Positions 17,672 to 25,747 of a DNA stretch of 64,000 nucleotides are shown here, in pieces. Each line of letters begins with the position of its first letter. Within the stretch, counting starts at the first letter, position 1. A program made the position numbers and the translations under genes. Source of the stretch: Thalassospira australica (GTDB lineage Bacteria; Pseudomonadota; Alphaproteobacteria; Rhodospirillales; Thalassospiraceae); contig NZ_JRJE01000032.1 of the NCBI RefSeq assembly GCF_000763295.1, positions 372,001 through 436,000 on the forward strand. The letters run 5' to 3'. Under the pieces are notes generated by a model. The model did not search any database and was not told the DNA's origin. It saw nothing but the letters and a program-made list of their open reading frames with translations.

Positions 17672-18510
17672 CGGATGTTATTGATTTACCGCTTTCGACC
17701 AAGTCTGACGGTGCCAAATCCGGGGGCGAAGCACATCGCCCACGCATCATCGCCGTGGCCAACCAGAAGGGCGGGGTGGGTAAAACCACGACGACGATCA
17801 ATCTGGCAACCGCACTGGCGGCTGTGAACCAACGGGTTTTGATTGTTGATCTTGACCCGCAGGGCAATGCCAGCACGGGCCTTGGCCTGCGCCCGTCAGA
17901 GCGCGAGATCAGCTCTTATGATGTGTTGATCAACGGCAATACCCTGGAAGAGGCACGCAAGGAAACCTCTATTCCGCGGCTCAGCATCGTGCCGTCTGGC
18001 ATGGATCTTTCGGGGGCCGAGATTGAACTGGTTGATTTTGAACGCCGCGAAACGCAGCTGAAAGAATCACTCGGCAAGTTGCCGCATGATGTTGATTACG
18101 TTTTGATTGATTGCCCGCCGTCTTTGGGGCTGCTGACGTTAAACGCATTGGTGGCGTCAGACGCGGTGCTGGTACCGTTGCAATGTGAGTTCTTTGCCCT
18201 TGAAGGGGTCAGCCATCTGGTGCGGACCATCAAACGGGTCAAGAAGGCGTTCAACCCGAATCTTGAGATTCAGGGCATTGTCCTGACCATGTATGACAAG
18301 CGCAACAACCTGTCGGCCCAGGTCGCCAATGATGTCCGTGATTATTTCGGGGATGTGGTGTACCGCACGGTCATTCCGCGCAATGTGCGTGTTTCAGAAG
18401 CCCCCAGTCATGGTGCGCCGGTGTTGGTTTATGACATGAAGTGCCCGGGATCGCGGGCCTATTTGAATCTTGCAAGCGAAGTCCTGAAACGCGAAGGGGT
18501 TAAAGCATGA
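17668..18510 (+). CDS. parA: chromosome partitioning ATPase ParA
   Basis: The 280-residue protein is the Walker-type ATPase that moves ParB-parS complexes during chromosome segregation. The deviant Walker A motif KGGVGKTTTT lies at about residues 34-43, with DLDPQGNAS and DYVLIDCPPSL following. About 25 residues precede the usual ParA core. The start is GTG 17668, inside the rsmG stop codon, with AAAAGGAG seven bases upstream. Its TGA overlaps the parB ATG. Chromosomal ParA lacks an N-terminal DNA-binding domain, as here. Confidence 0.96.
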   Translation: MTDVIDLPLSTKSDGAKSGGEAHRPRIIAVANQKGGVGKTTTTINLATALAAVNQRVLIVDLDPQGNASTGLGLRPSEREISSYDVLINGNTLEEARKETSIPRLSIVPSGMDLSGAEIELVDFERRETQLKESLGKLPHDVDYVLIDCPPSLGLLTLNALVASDAVLVPLQCEFFALEGVSHLVRTIKRVKKAFNPNLEIQGIVLTMYDKRNNLSAQVANDVRDYFGDVVYRTVIPRNVRVSEAPSHGAPVLVYDMKCPGSRAYLNLASEVLKREGVKA

Positions 18511-19694
18511 GTGATGCAAAGAAACGCGGCTTGGGCAGGGGATTGTCTGCACTTCTTGGCGAAGAAGACGAAGAAGTTGCGGTTGCCGCCAGTGGTGATG
18601 ACACGAGCGTTGTGCATCCCGGACCCGGCGGTACGACCCAACTGATTGCGATTACCGATCTGCGGCCATCGCCCTTCCAGCCGCGCAGCAACTTTGACGA
18701 TGATGCCATTGATGACCTTGCGGCGTCGATTCGCGAAAAGGGCATCATTCAGCCGATTTTGGTGCGGGCGTCTTCCACGGGCGAAACGACATACGAAATC
18801 ATTGCCGGGGAACGGCGCTGGCGGGCGGCACAGCGCGCACAGCTTCATGAAGTACCGGTTCTGGTGCGCGAGTTTGATGATCGCGAAACCGCTGAAATCG
18901 CCCTGATCGAAAACCTGCAACGTCAGGATCTGTCGCCGCTTGAAGAGGCAGAAGGTTATAACCGCCTGATGAGCGAGTTTTCCCACACGCAGGAAGCGCT
19001 TGGTCAGGCATTGGGTAAAAGCCGAAGCCACATTGCCAATAGCTTGCGTCTTTTGGGGCTTCCGGCACCGATCAAGCAGATGCTGTCTGACAAGGTTTTA
19101 AGCTCCGGCCATGCGCGTGCGCTGCTTGGCGCAGATAACGCAGTCGAGCTTGCTGGCCAGATTGTCAAAAAGGGCCTGAATGTTCGTCAGGCGGAAAAGC
19201 TTGTTAAAACCGACGGCGGCAAGGCATCGCGTCCCAAGCGGTCCTCGGGTGGTGCATCCTCGGAAAAAGACCCAGATACAGTGGCTCTGGAGCGTGACCT
19301 TAGCAACATGTTGGGGCTGGCGGTCAATATCGACTTTGACGGGGCGGCGGGTAAAATCTCCATCCGCTATGAAACGCTTGAGCAGCTCGATGACATCCTG
19401 CAGCGTCTGACCCATGGCAAGGCCGATGTGCTTGGCGAGGATGAGGCTGTCGACGACTCGGGACAAGGCGACGAAAACGAATTCGATTCGATGTTTATCG
19501 AAGATGATGACGACGATGCGTTGACCGCAGAGCTCGAATCGATTGCCGATATTGTCGATGAGGGAGCACCTGAATTGCCCGACGAGTCGCTTGGCACCGA
19601 TGAGGAGCCCGAAGGCGACATCCCGATCGAGCAAGAAAAAGTTGATGAGGATGTGCTTGCGGAGGTGACCGACAGCACCGGAAAAAAGCCGTAA
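18507..19694 (+). CDS. parB: chromosome partitioning protein ParB with acidic C-terminal tail
   Basis: ParB is the CTP-dependent clamp that loads at parS. The 395-residue protein shows the N-terminal CTPase domain with PFQPRSNFDD and the GERRWRA box, then the parS-binding helix-turn-helix (ALGQALGKSRSHIANSLRL), and the dimerisation region up to about residue 310. The last 85 residues or so are very acidic (FIEDDDDDAL, ESIADIVDEG, GTDEEPEGD) and lie beyond the normal end of the family at about 290-310 residues. The start ATG 18507 overlaps parA by four bases. Confidence 0.95.
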   Translation: MSDAKKRGLGRGLSALLGEEDEEVAVAASGDDTSVVHPGPGGTTQLIAITDLRPSPFQPRSNFDDDAIDDLAASIREKGIIQPILVRASSTGETTYEIIAGERRWRAAQRAQLHEVPVLVREFDDRETAEIALIENLQRQDLSPLEEAEGYNRLMSEFSHTQEALGQALGKSRSHIANSLRLLGLPAPIKQMLSDKVLSSGHARALLGADNAVELAGQIVKKGLNVRQAEKLVKTDGGKASRPKRSSGGASSEKDPDTVALERDLSNMLGLAVNIDFDGAAGKISIRYETLEQLDDILQRLTHGKADVLGEDEAVDDSGQGDENEFDSMFIEDDDDDALTAELESIADIVDEGAPELPDESLGTDEEPEGDIPIEQEKVDEDVLAEVTDSTGKKP

Positions 19695-19705
19695 GAAAAA
19701 CCAGT

Positions 19706-19807
19706 ATGAAAGATCTGGATCGCAAAAAGATCGATCAGCTCAAGAAGCTGAAAGAAGAAAGAACCATGGCGCGAAAAGGATCGGTCGAGGTGAAGCGGAT
19801 CCTTTAA
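19706..19807 (+). CDS. possible 33-residue basic micro-ORF after parB
   Basis: ATG 19706 opens a 33-codon frame rich in lysine, arginine and glutamate, with the repeated pattern KKIDQLKKLKEER. It lies 11 bases after the parB stop and before the terminator, so it would be on the parAB transcript. No strong ribosome binding site is visible. It could be a small protein or chance. Confidence 0.25.
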   Translation: MKDLDRKKIDQLKKLKEERTMARKGSVEVKRIL

Positions 19808-19856
19808 GAAGTATCTGAGCCTTGGCGTGTTGGTGCCTTGAAGAGCCTTGATCTTT

Positions 19857-19892
19857 GCAGGCATGTCGCATCTCGCGGTATGCCTGCTTTCT
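19857..19892 (+). terminator. intrinsic terminator of the parAB transcript
   Basis: GCAGGCAT and ATGCCTGC pair perfectly across a 15-base loop and are followed by TTTCTT. Located in the gap between convergent parB and holA. Confidence 0.75.
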
Positions 19893-19953
19893 TGAAGCAT
19901 ATTCCCACAGCAACCGTGCACAAATAGGCACATGTGGAACGGAAGAAATTACT

Positions 19954-20985
19954 CTAGCGCCGGCCTTGCTTCTGGCGGGCAACCGCGACCTTGATCATGG
20001 CGCGATGGGCGATGGTTTCAGGGATTGCCAGGCCGCTTTTGCAGTCCTTTTCGGCTTCCAGCAGGATTTGCAGGGCACGCTGAAGATTGTTGACCGCCCA
20101 GTTGTTAAGGTTGGCGCGGAACTGATCGGCGGCCTTGAAAAACAGGGGCGGGCGAAGTGATTTCATCGCCTGATCGGCATTGGCACCCTGGGACACTTGG
20201 CCCTTGACCAGATGCAGTTTCTGAAAATAGCTGATCATCATGCGAAGTGCCCCGACCGGGTTGAGGCCCTCTTCGACTAGGCGGGTGAGCGCAGCATCGA
20301 GATTAACCACATTGCCCTGTGACACCGCCTGAATGACATCGTCATAGTGGCGTGCTGAACTGTCACCGACACAGGCCATGGCATCTGCCAGGGTGACCTG
20401 ACCTTCTTTCAGTGCATAAAGCGCGAGCTTTTCCAGCTCGCTTCGTGAAATCATGCGGTCCGAGCCGAGATTGGCAACCAGATAGCTGGTTGCATCGCGG
20501 TCAATGCGCAGTTTGTGTTCTTCCATGATTGACCGGATCAGGGCTTCGATATCCCGGCCGCTATCGGCATAGCAGGGAAGCGCCATGCCGTTGCCGGCCT
20601 TTTCGACCGCTTGTCTTAGCTTGGAGCGAGTCGGAAGGCTTCCGGCTTCAATGACAATAAGCGCATCGCCCGCAGGATCGGCAAGGAAATCTGCGATAAG
20701 GGGGGCCTGTGCCTCGCCAATGTCGCGGAGTCGTATTACGCGGCGGCCTCCCCCGAAGCTCATGGCAGCAGCCTCGTCACGCAGACGGCCGGCATCTTCC
20801 TTAAGCTGGGGAATGCCAAGTTCAATCACCCGGAAGGGGTCTTTGAGGTCATCAACCACGGTTTTGGCAAGATGAATGGCACGTTCGCGCACCAGACCTT
20901 CATCTTCGCCGTAAATCAGAACCAGCTGGGCTTTGGCATCCGGGGCCCGCAAGAAATTTTCAACCTGGGCGGCCTTGAGCTTCAT
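19954..20985 (-). CDS. holA: DNA polymerase III subunit delta
   Basis: The 343-residue protein is the clamp-loader subunit that opens the beta clamp. It begins MKLKAAQVENFL, has the degenerate AAA+ domain with VLIYGEDEGLVRERA and the sensor-like segment, then the helical collar domain with SRSELEKLALY. Start ATG 20985 follows AAGGCAAATC. It is the last gene of the minus-strand operon DUF3576 - unknown - lptE - holA, as is common in alphaproteobacteria. Confidence 0.94.
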   Translation of the reverse strand: MKLKAAQVENFLRAPDAKAQLVLIYGEDEGLVRERAIHLAKTVVDDLKDPFRVIELGIPQLKEDAGRLRDEAAAMSFGGGRRVIRLRDIGEAQAPLIADFLADPAGDALIVIEAGSLPTRSKLRQAVEKAGNGMALPCYADSGRDIEALIRSIMEEHKLRIDRDATSYLVANLGSDRMISRSELEKLALYALKEGQVTLADAMACVGDSSARHYDDVIQAVSQGNVVNLDAALTRLVEEGLNPVGALRMMISYFQKLHLVKGQVSQGANADQAMKSLRPPLFFKAADQFRANLNNWAVNNLQRALQILLEAEKDCKSGLAIPETIAHRAMIKVAVARQKQGRR

Positions 20986-21030
20986 GATTTGCCTTGAGTG
21001 TTCTGAAAGATGCTGTCGATCAACGGCGGG

Positions 21031-21537
21031 TTATTGTGAGCGAAGGCCAATTGCAACCTGATTGGCAAGTTGCTGCGCGAGATTACGCGCCGCATCGCTC
21101 TGTGCGGCGGCTTCTGCTTCGATGCTGGCGAAGTCCGAATCGACAATATTGTAACTGGTTCTGACCCTTAAAGTGCCCTTGCGCAAGACCAAGGCATCGG
21201 ATTTTCGGACAAGCTGGTAATTCGCAGTGATCAAATAATCCGCAATGGTGGCTTCGTTATCTTTGGTGAAACCCTGTTCGCTGGTTGATTCATCAAGCAA
21301 GACTTGCAAATCATAGAGCGGACTTTGGCTTTGTCCGCGTGGCGTGAGCGTTTCAATCAGGGCATTGCGGGTGACCTGACCGACACGGTCATTGATCAGT
21401 GCGACATTAACGCGCGCCATGTTCGCCGCAGTTTGATAATCGTCACCGGCCGTTGCATAGAGCGGGCGAAACCCGCAGGCGCTGAGCGTTGTAACGGCAA
21501 CAAGGGCGAAAATCGGAAAAACCGCGCGCAGTTTCAT
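21031..21537 (-). CDS. lptE: LPS-assembly lipoprotein LptE
   Basis: LptE plugs the LptD barrel in the outer membrane and helps deliver lipopolysaccharide. The 168-residue protein has a signal peptide ending in lipobox LSAC with Cys21, and then CGFRPLY, the hallmark of LptE. The start overlaps the stop of the upstream 220-aa gene by four bases. holA lies 45 bases downstream. Confidence 0.92.
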   Translation of the reverse strand: MKLRAVFPIFALVAVTTLSACGFRPLYATAGDDYQTAANMARVNVALINDRVGQVTRNALIETLTPRGQSQSPLYDLQVLLDESTSEQGFTKDNEATIADYLITANYQLVRKSDALVLRKGTLRVRTSYNIVDSDFASIEAEAAAQSDAARNLAQQLANQVAIGLRSQ

Positions 21538-22196
21538 TCGGTCGTGCCTTCTGTTTGGGATGTATTGACAAGCTCTCGTTTAACGAGGCCTTGGCGCCAC
21601 AATAGTTCGGTTCCGATAAAAGGGCAAAACAGAGTTAGGTTGGCAAGAAAAGAATGGTAAAGCGCCAGGTCCCGTGGTGCAGCTTCAAGCTGTTTGAATT
21701 GGCTGCGCAGCTGGGCGATGGCCAGATTGTTTTTACCGCTAAGAAGGGCGTCGGTGACCGGGGTTGGGGCACTAGGGCTCGTCGGGTTTACGTGCGCAGC
21801 AGGGGCACGGTTGGCGCAATACCGCCATAGTTCGCGCAACCACCTCCAATGGCCTATCAGACTGTTCTGCGTCAGGTGAATCGGGCGATGGACCGGAACA
21901 TCGGCCAAAAGCGCAAGTGATGTGATGTCAAAGCCGACGTTCCAACAGAGCTGGTCACTTTGATTTGGCAAATTATCAGTGGTTACTTTGGAGGGTACGG
22001 CTGGCGAGGATGGCTGTGTGTTGGCGGGCACAACCTGCCGTTGGACGGATTGAAAGAGTGTGGCCCGCAGTGAACTGAGGTTTCCAGAGGCAGCTTCAAA
22101 GATTTCCGGTCGATTGCGGCGCAGAATTAACCCCCAGTCACGTTGAAGCGTGTGGGGGTTAAATTCAGGCGATATATATCGTGTGTCTTTGGTCAT
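21534..22196 (-). CDS. hypothetical protein between DUF3576 and lptE
   Basis: I do not recognise this 220-residue protein. It has no signal peptide and no clear membrane segment. The middle part (about residues 55-80) is rich in Ser, Pro, Gln and Thr and is probably disordered. The C-terminal part has a helical look with several Trp and Leu residues (GHWRWLRELWRYCANRAP, LYHSFLANLTLFCPFIGTEL). It overlaps lptE by ATGA and starts 29 bases after the DUF3576 gene, so it is firmly inside this operon. Leucyl-tRNA synthetase (leuS) is often found in this position in alphaproteobacteria; this protein has no synthetase motif. Confidence 0.7.
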   Translation of the reverse strand: MTKDTRYISPEFNPHTLQRDWGLILRRNRPEIFEAASGNLSSLRATLFQSVQRQVVPANTQPSSPAVPSKVTTDNLPNQSDQLCWNVGFDITSLALLADVPVHRPIHLTQNSLIGHWRWLRELWRYCANRAPAAHVNPTSPSAPTPVTDALLSGKNNLAIAQLRSQFKQLEAAPRDLALYHSFLANLTLFCPFIGTELLWRQGLVKRELVNTSQTEGTTE

Positions 22197-22225
22197 TGCC
22201 TGGAGCAGGTTTAGTGCATCCCGTT

Positions 22226-22792
22226 CTATTGGGCAGTTGCACTGTCGATGCGCAACTGGCGTGCACGGGTCAGGATCGCATCTTCCATGGATACGACGGT
22301 TCCCGGCTCAACCACGGCGTCCTGCCACTGGTTTGGTCCCACGCTGACCTGACGGAAAACAGAAACCTTGATTGCGTCTGAACGTAGTGCCGTGCCCAGA
22401 ATATAGGCTGTCAGCTTAAAACGTTCATCGGGTGTTTCCGCAGGGCTGTACCAATCAGTAATAATCACCCCGCCAAACGGATCCGCAGAATTAAGCGGCA
22501 TGAAGGACAGGGTATCAAGGGTGGCACGCCACAGGAAACTGTTCACACCGATGCCAGATCCACCACCTTGCTGGCCATCTTCGCCGCCAAAAATGTTCAG
22601 ACCATCTGATCCGAACAGGCCACCACGTTCTTGTTCGTCGGCACGGGTCATGGTGCGTCCGTTTACACGTTCATCGGTGTTTGCGGACCCGGGAAACTGA
22701 TCATAATCGACAGTCCCGTATGAACAGCCGGCCAAAATCAGCGTGAGGCTTGCGCCTGTAATCAGGGATTTGAGCGGAGAAAAGGGTACCAT
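22226..22792 (-). CDS. DUF3576 lipoprotein
   Basis: A 188-residue protein with a lipoprotein signal peptide ending LAGC (Cys23). A glycine-rich linker follows (GGEDGQQGGGSG). The conserved core is FLWRATLDTLSFMPLNSADPFGG and ITDWYSP. DUF3576 is conserved in alphaproteobacteria upstream of the lptE region. Its function is unknown; an envelope role is likely from the location signal and context. It is the first gene of the operon running to holA. Confidence 0.88.
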   Translation of the reverse strand: MVPFSPLKSLITGASLTLILAGCSYGTVDYDQFPGSANTDERVNGRTMTRADEQERGGLFGSDGLNIFGGEDGQQGGGSGIGVNSFLWRATLDTLSFMPLNSADPFGGVIITDWYSPAETPDERFKLTAYILGTALRSDAIKVSVFRQVSVGPNQWQDAVVEPGTVVSMEDAILTRARQLRIDSATAQ

Positions 22793-22842
22793 TTCCGGCC
22801 TTTAGACAAATTTGCGATGGGTGAACGTTACGTATTGAAGCG

Positions 22843-22871
22843 AATATAGGAGGGAATTGGTCTGCGAGCAA
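22843..22871 (-). promoter_or_regulatory. candidate promoter of the DUF3576-lptE-holA operon
   Basis: On the minus strand, TTGCTC and TATATT are separated by 17 bases, about 50 bases upstream of the start codon. The -10 box is good and the -35 box is poor. Confidence 0.4.
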
Positions 22872-23043
22872 AGAAAACTGGTGTGCTTTTTCTGCAACAG
22901 TTTAACGGCAATGTGCCTTTTTGATCACAGCATTGGTTGACGTCGCCGGTAATTAGTGGCTCCATCCTTCCCGAACCGGGCGGCAAAAGCTGTCCAAATT
23001 ATCTTGTGGCGCAAAAGCGCATGCAAAGACGTTGAGGGAAAAG

Positions 23044-24081
23044 ATGAAAAAGATTCTGGTAGCTTCCAGCGCACTCGTCGCTGTTGGTTTCGCAGGCGCA
23101 GCTCAGGCTTCTGAGCCGATCAGCCTGTCCGTAGGTGGTTACATGGAACAGTGGGCCGGTGTTGCCGATCAGGACGACGCATATGAGTCCTACAATGCGT
23201 TCCAGTCCGACACCGAAGTTCACTTCGCTGGTTCCACCACGCTGGATAACGGCATTGAAGTCGGTGCAAAAATCGAACTCGAAGGTGAAGAATCAGACGG
23301 TAGCCAGGTTGACGAACAGTACCTGTACATCAACGGTGGTTTCGGCCAGGTCAAACTCGGCCAGGAAGACGGTGTTCAGACCGACATGCTGACCGTTGCT
23401 CCGTCGACCGGTCCGGTTAATGCACAGGATGGTGACCTCGCAAGCTGGGTCAACATCAACACCTCTGACACCAACGTAACCGCGAACATCTATGGTTACA
23501 GCGATGCCAAGAAAGTCACCTACTACACCCCGGTTCTCGGCGGTTTCCGCGCTGGTGTTTCTTACACCGATGACGACACCTCGGAACATGCTGACAAAGC
23601 AACCGGTGGCGATGCACGCTACGGTGTTGGTGTAGAATACAGCGGCGATTTCGACGCTGTTTCGGTTAAAGTTTCCGGTATGGCTGAAGGCGACGGCGAC
23701 GATGGTCGTAACTACCATGTTGGTGCAAACGTAGGCTTCGGCGCATTCACCGTTGGTGGTTCCTATGGTGCCGCGAACAGCGAATACCTTGATGGTGCAG
23801 ACAACGCAACCAACGGCGATGCATTTGGTTATGACTTCGGTGTTGGCTATGCAATGGATGCCGCAACCGTAACCCTGACCTACTTCTACGGTGAAGACGA
23901 AGCTGGTTCGGCAACTGCCGAAGATTCGCTTTCGAACCTCCACCTCGGCCTGAGCTACACGCTCGGTGCTGGCGTAACCTGGAAGTCCTCGGTCTTCATG
24001 TTCGACAACGAGCGTGACGCATCCGGCGGTACCGACAACGATGGTTACGGTGCTGTTACCGGCCTCGCACTGTCCTTCTAA
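23044..24081 (+). CDS. outer-membrane porin (first of a tandem pair)
   Basis: The 345-residue protein is a general diffusion porin of the alphaproteobacterial (Rhodobacter-like) kind. A signal peptide of about 22 residues ends in AQA before SEPISL. The mature part shows alternating short beta strands with acidic loops, GQVKLGQEDG for the constriction-loop region, and a C-terminal GAVTGLALSF ending in phenylalanine, the sorting signal for outer-membrane barrels. Start ATG 23044 follows TTGAGGGAAAAG. The N-terminal third is nearly identical to the second porin at 24616, indicating a recent tandem duplication. Confidence 0.93.
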   Translation: MKKILVASSALVAVGFAGAAQASEPISLSVGGYMEQWAGVADQDDAYESYNAFQSDTEVHFAGSTTLDNGIEVGAKIELEGEESDGSQVDEQYLYINGGFGQVKLGQEDGVQTDMLTVAPSTGPVNAQDGDLASWVNINTSDTNVTANIYGYSDAKKVTYYTPVLGGFRAGVSYTDDDTSEHADKATGGDARYGVGVEYSGDFDAVSVKVSGMAEGDGDDGRNYHVGANVGFGAFTVGGSYGAANSEYLDGADNATNGDAFGYDFGVGYAMDAATVTLTYFYGEDEAGSATAEDSLSNLHLGLSYTLGAGVTWKSSVFMFDNERDASGGTDNDGYGAVTGLALSF

Positions 24082-24107
24082 TCCCTTTCGGGTTTAGTTG
24101 AAAAATT

Positions 24108-24140
24108 GAAGGGGGTGGATTTTCCACCCCCTTCTTTTTT
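24108..24140 (+). terminator. intrinsic terminator of porin 1
   Basis: GAAGGGGGTGG and CCACCCCCTTC pair over 11 bases around ATTTT and are followed by six T residues. Confidence 0.95.
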
Positions 24141-24615
24141 GTCTGCGCTTCGGTTTATGGGGCCGTCGCGCCTCCTTATGCAACTGACGCGTGGAAACTG
24201 TTTTCGGACTGTTGTTGCTGACTGGCAAGGCTGTCCGTTGAGCGACGCCAGTCCGGTGTTGCGAAATAAAATTCCGTCCTTGTCCGCAGGTGTTCCTGCA
24301 ATATCGAGTGCGGTCACAATTACAATTTTGGCTTTTCGCCAATTAATGACCAAAGGTTATTAATATATAGTTTGAAGTCAGCGCGATGAATAATCCAGTG
24401 ATTAATGACTATTAAACAAAAAAACTCGACGGGTATACACCACGCAAACAGGAAGAATGTGTGCCAAAAATGCAACATTGCGCCATTTAAATAACTTGTG
24501 GTCATTTATTATAATTGACCAGACGTCATTTAATTGGCTTTATCGCCCTTGGCAGAACGAGGGGTCGCTCGGTTCAAACCCTTCGTCCCAAAACGTCATT
24601 CTATTGAGGGTTAAG
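24141..24615. other. 475-bp AT-rich regulatory region upstream of porin 2
   Basis: No gene is credible. From about 24340 the sequence becomes AT-rich and carries repeated GTCATT-type motifs: ATTAATGAC at 24342 and 24401, GTCATTTATT at 24501 and GTCATTTAAT at 24525. The first two are in the opposite orientation to the last two. GGTCA at 24500 also pairs with TGACC across 11 bases. This looks like a regulator-binding array. Confidence 0.45.
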
Positions 24616-25650
24616 ATGAAAAAGATTCTTTTTGCTTCCAGCGCACTCGTTGCTGCTGGTTTTGCCGGTGCAGCACAGGCTTCCGAGCCGATCCAGCTTG
24701 AAGTTGGCGGTTACATGGAACAGTGGGCCGGTGTTGCCGATCAGGATGTTGGCGAATCCAAAAACGCCTTCCAGTCCGACACCGAAGTTCACTTCGCTGG
24801 TTCGACCACGCTCGACAATGGCATCGAAGTTGGTGCGAAGATCGAACTCGAAGGTGAAACCTCTGGCGACCAGATCGACGAACAGTATCTGTATGTGACC
24901 GGTGGCTTTGGTCAGGTTCGTCTTGGTAAAGATGACAGCGCAGCAGACTCCATGGGCGTTACTGCACCGTCTGTCGGTCCGGTTGGTGTTAACGACGGCG
25001 ACCTGACAAACTGGGTTGACGCTTATCTGATCGATACCGTCCCGTCGAGTGGCGACCAAAACCGCGTTACCTACTATACCCCGGTCTTCGGCGGCTTCCG
25101 CCTCGGCGCATCCTATGCAGATGACAGCCAGCGTAACGGATCGGGCGGTTACAACGGAACCGATGGTGACGGCGATAACATCGTTTCTGCCGGTATCGAA
25201 TTTAACCATGATTTCGACGGTGTGTCCGTTGGTGTATCTGCTACTGGCGAAAACTGGGCTGAAGGCAACTGGTACGGCCTTGGTGCCACCGTTGGTTTCG
25301 GTAACTTCGTAGTTGGTTCTTCTTGGGGCCACATCGAAGACGATTATGCACAGGGTGAAGGTTCGACAACTGCTGGCGATACCGACAGCTATGACATTGG
25401 CGTTTCCTATGCGATGGACGCAGCCTCTGTCTCGCTTACCTATGGTTATGCTGAATACGGCAACCGTGAAGACGGCGACACCACCACCACTGGCGAAATC
25501 AGCACGGTTGATCTTGGCCTTGCCTATACCCTTGGTGCCGGCGTGACCTGGAAATCGTCGATCTTCTGGTTTGATGACGAAGCTGATAGCGCGAACATCG
25601 CCGACAATGACGGCTATGGCGCAGTTACCGGTCTGGCTCTGTCCTTCTAA
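24616..25650 (+). CDS. outer-membrane porin (second of a tandem pair)
   Basis: A 344-residue porin, paralogue of the gene at 23044. Signal peptide (AQA cleavage), the following QLEVGGYMEQWAGVADQD and the segment NAFQSDTEVHFAGSTTLDN are shared with porin 1. Central surface-loop regions differ, and the C terminus GAVTGLALSF is the same. Start ATG 24616 follows TTGAGGGTTAAG. It has its own upstream region and terminator, so the two porins can be regulated separately. Confidence 0.93.
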   Translation: MKKILFASSALVAAGFAGAAQASEPIQLEVGGYMEQWAGVADQDVGESKNAFQSDTEVHFAGSTTLDNGIEVGAKIELEGETSGDQIDEQYLYVTGGFGQVRLGKDDSAADSMGVTAPSVGPVGVNDGDLTNWVDAYLIDTVPSSGDQNRVTYYTPVFGGFRLGASYADDSQRNGSGGYNGTDGDGDNIVSAGIEFNHDFDGVSVGVSATGENWAEGNWYGLGATVGFGNFVVGSSWGHIEDDYAQGEGSTTAGDTDSYDIGVSYAMDAASVSLTYGYAEYGNREDGDTTTTGEISTVDLGLAYTLGAGVTWKSSIFWFDDEADSANIADNDGYGAVTGLALSF

Positions 25651-25675
25651 TTCTTTGGAATTTGATGACAAGTTT

Positions 25676-25707
25676 GAAGGAGGCGAGAAATCGCCTCCTT
25701 CTTTTTT
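25676..25707 (+). terminator. intrinsic terminator of porin 2
   Basis: GAAGGAGGCGA and TCGCCTCCTTC pair over 11 bases around GAAA, followed by six T residues. Confidence 0.95.
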
Positions 25708-25747
25708 GTTCGGGGCAGGAGCGCAATTTGTGAGCTGATCGACTGTT

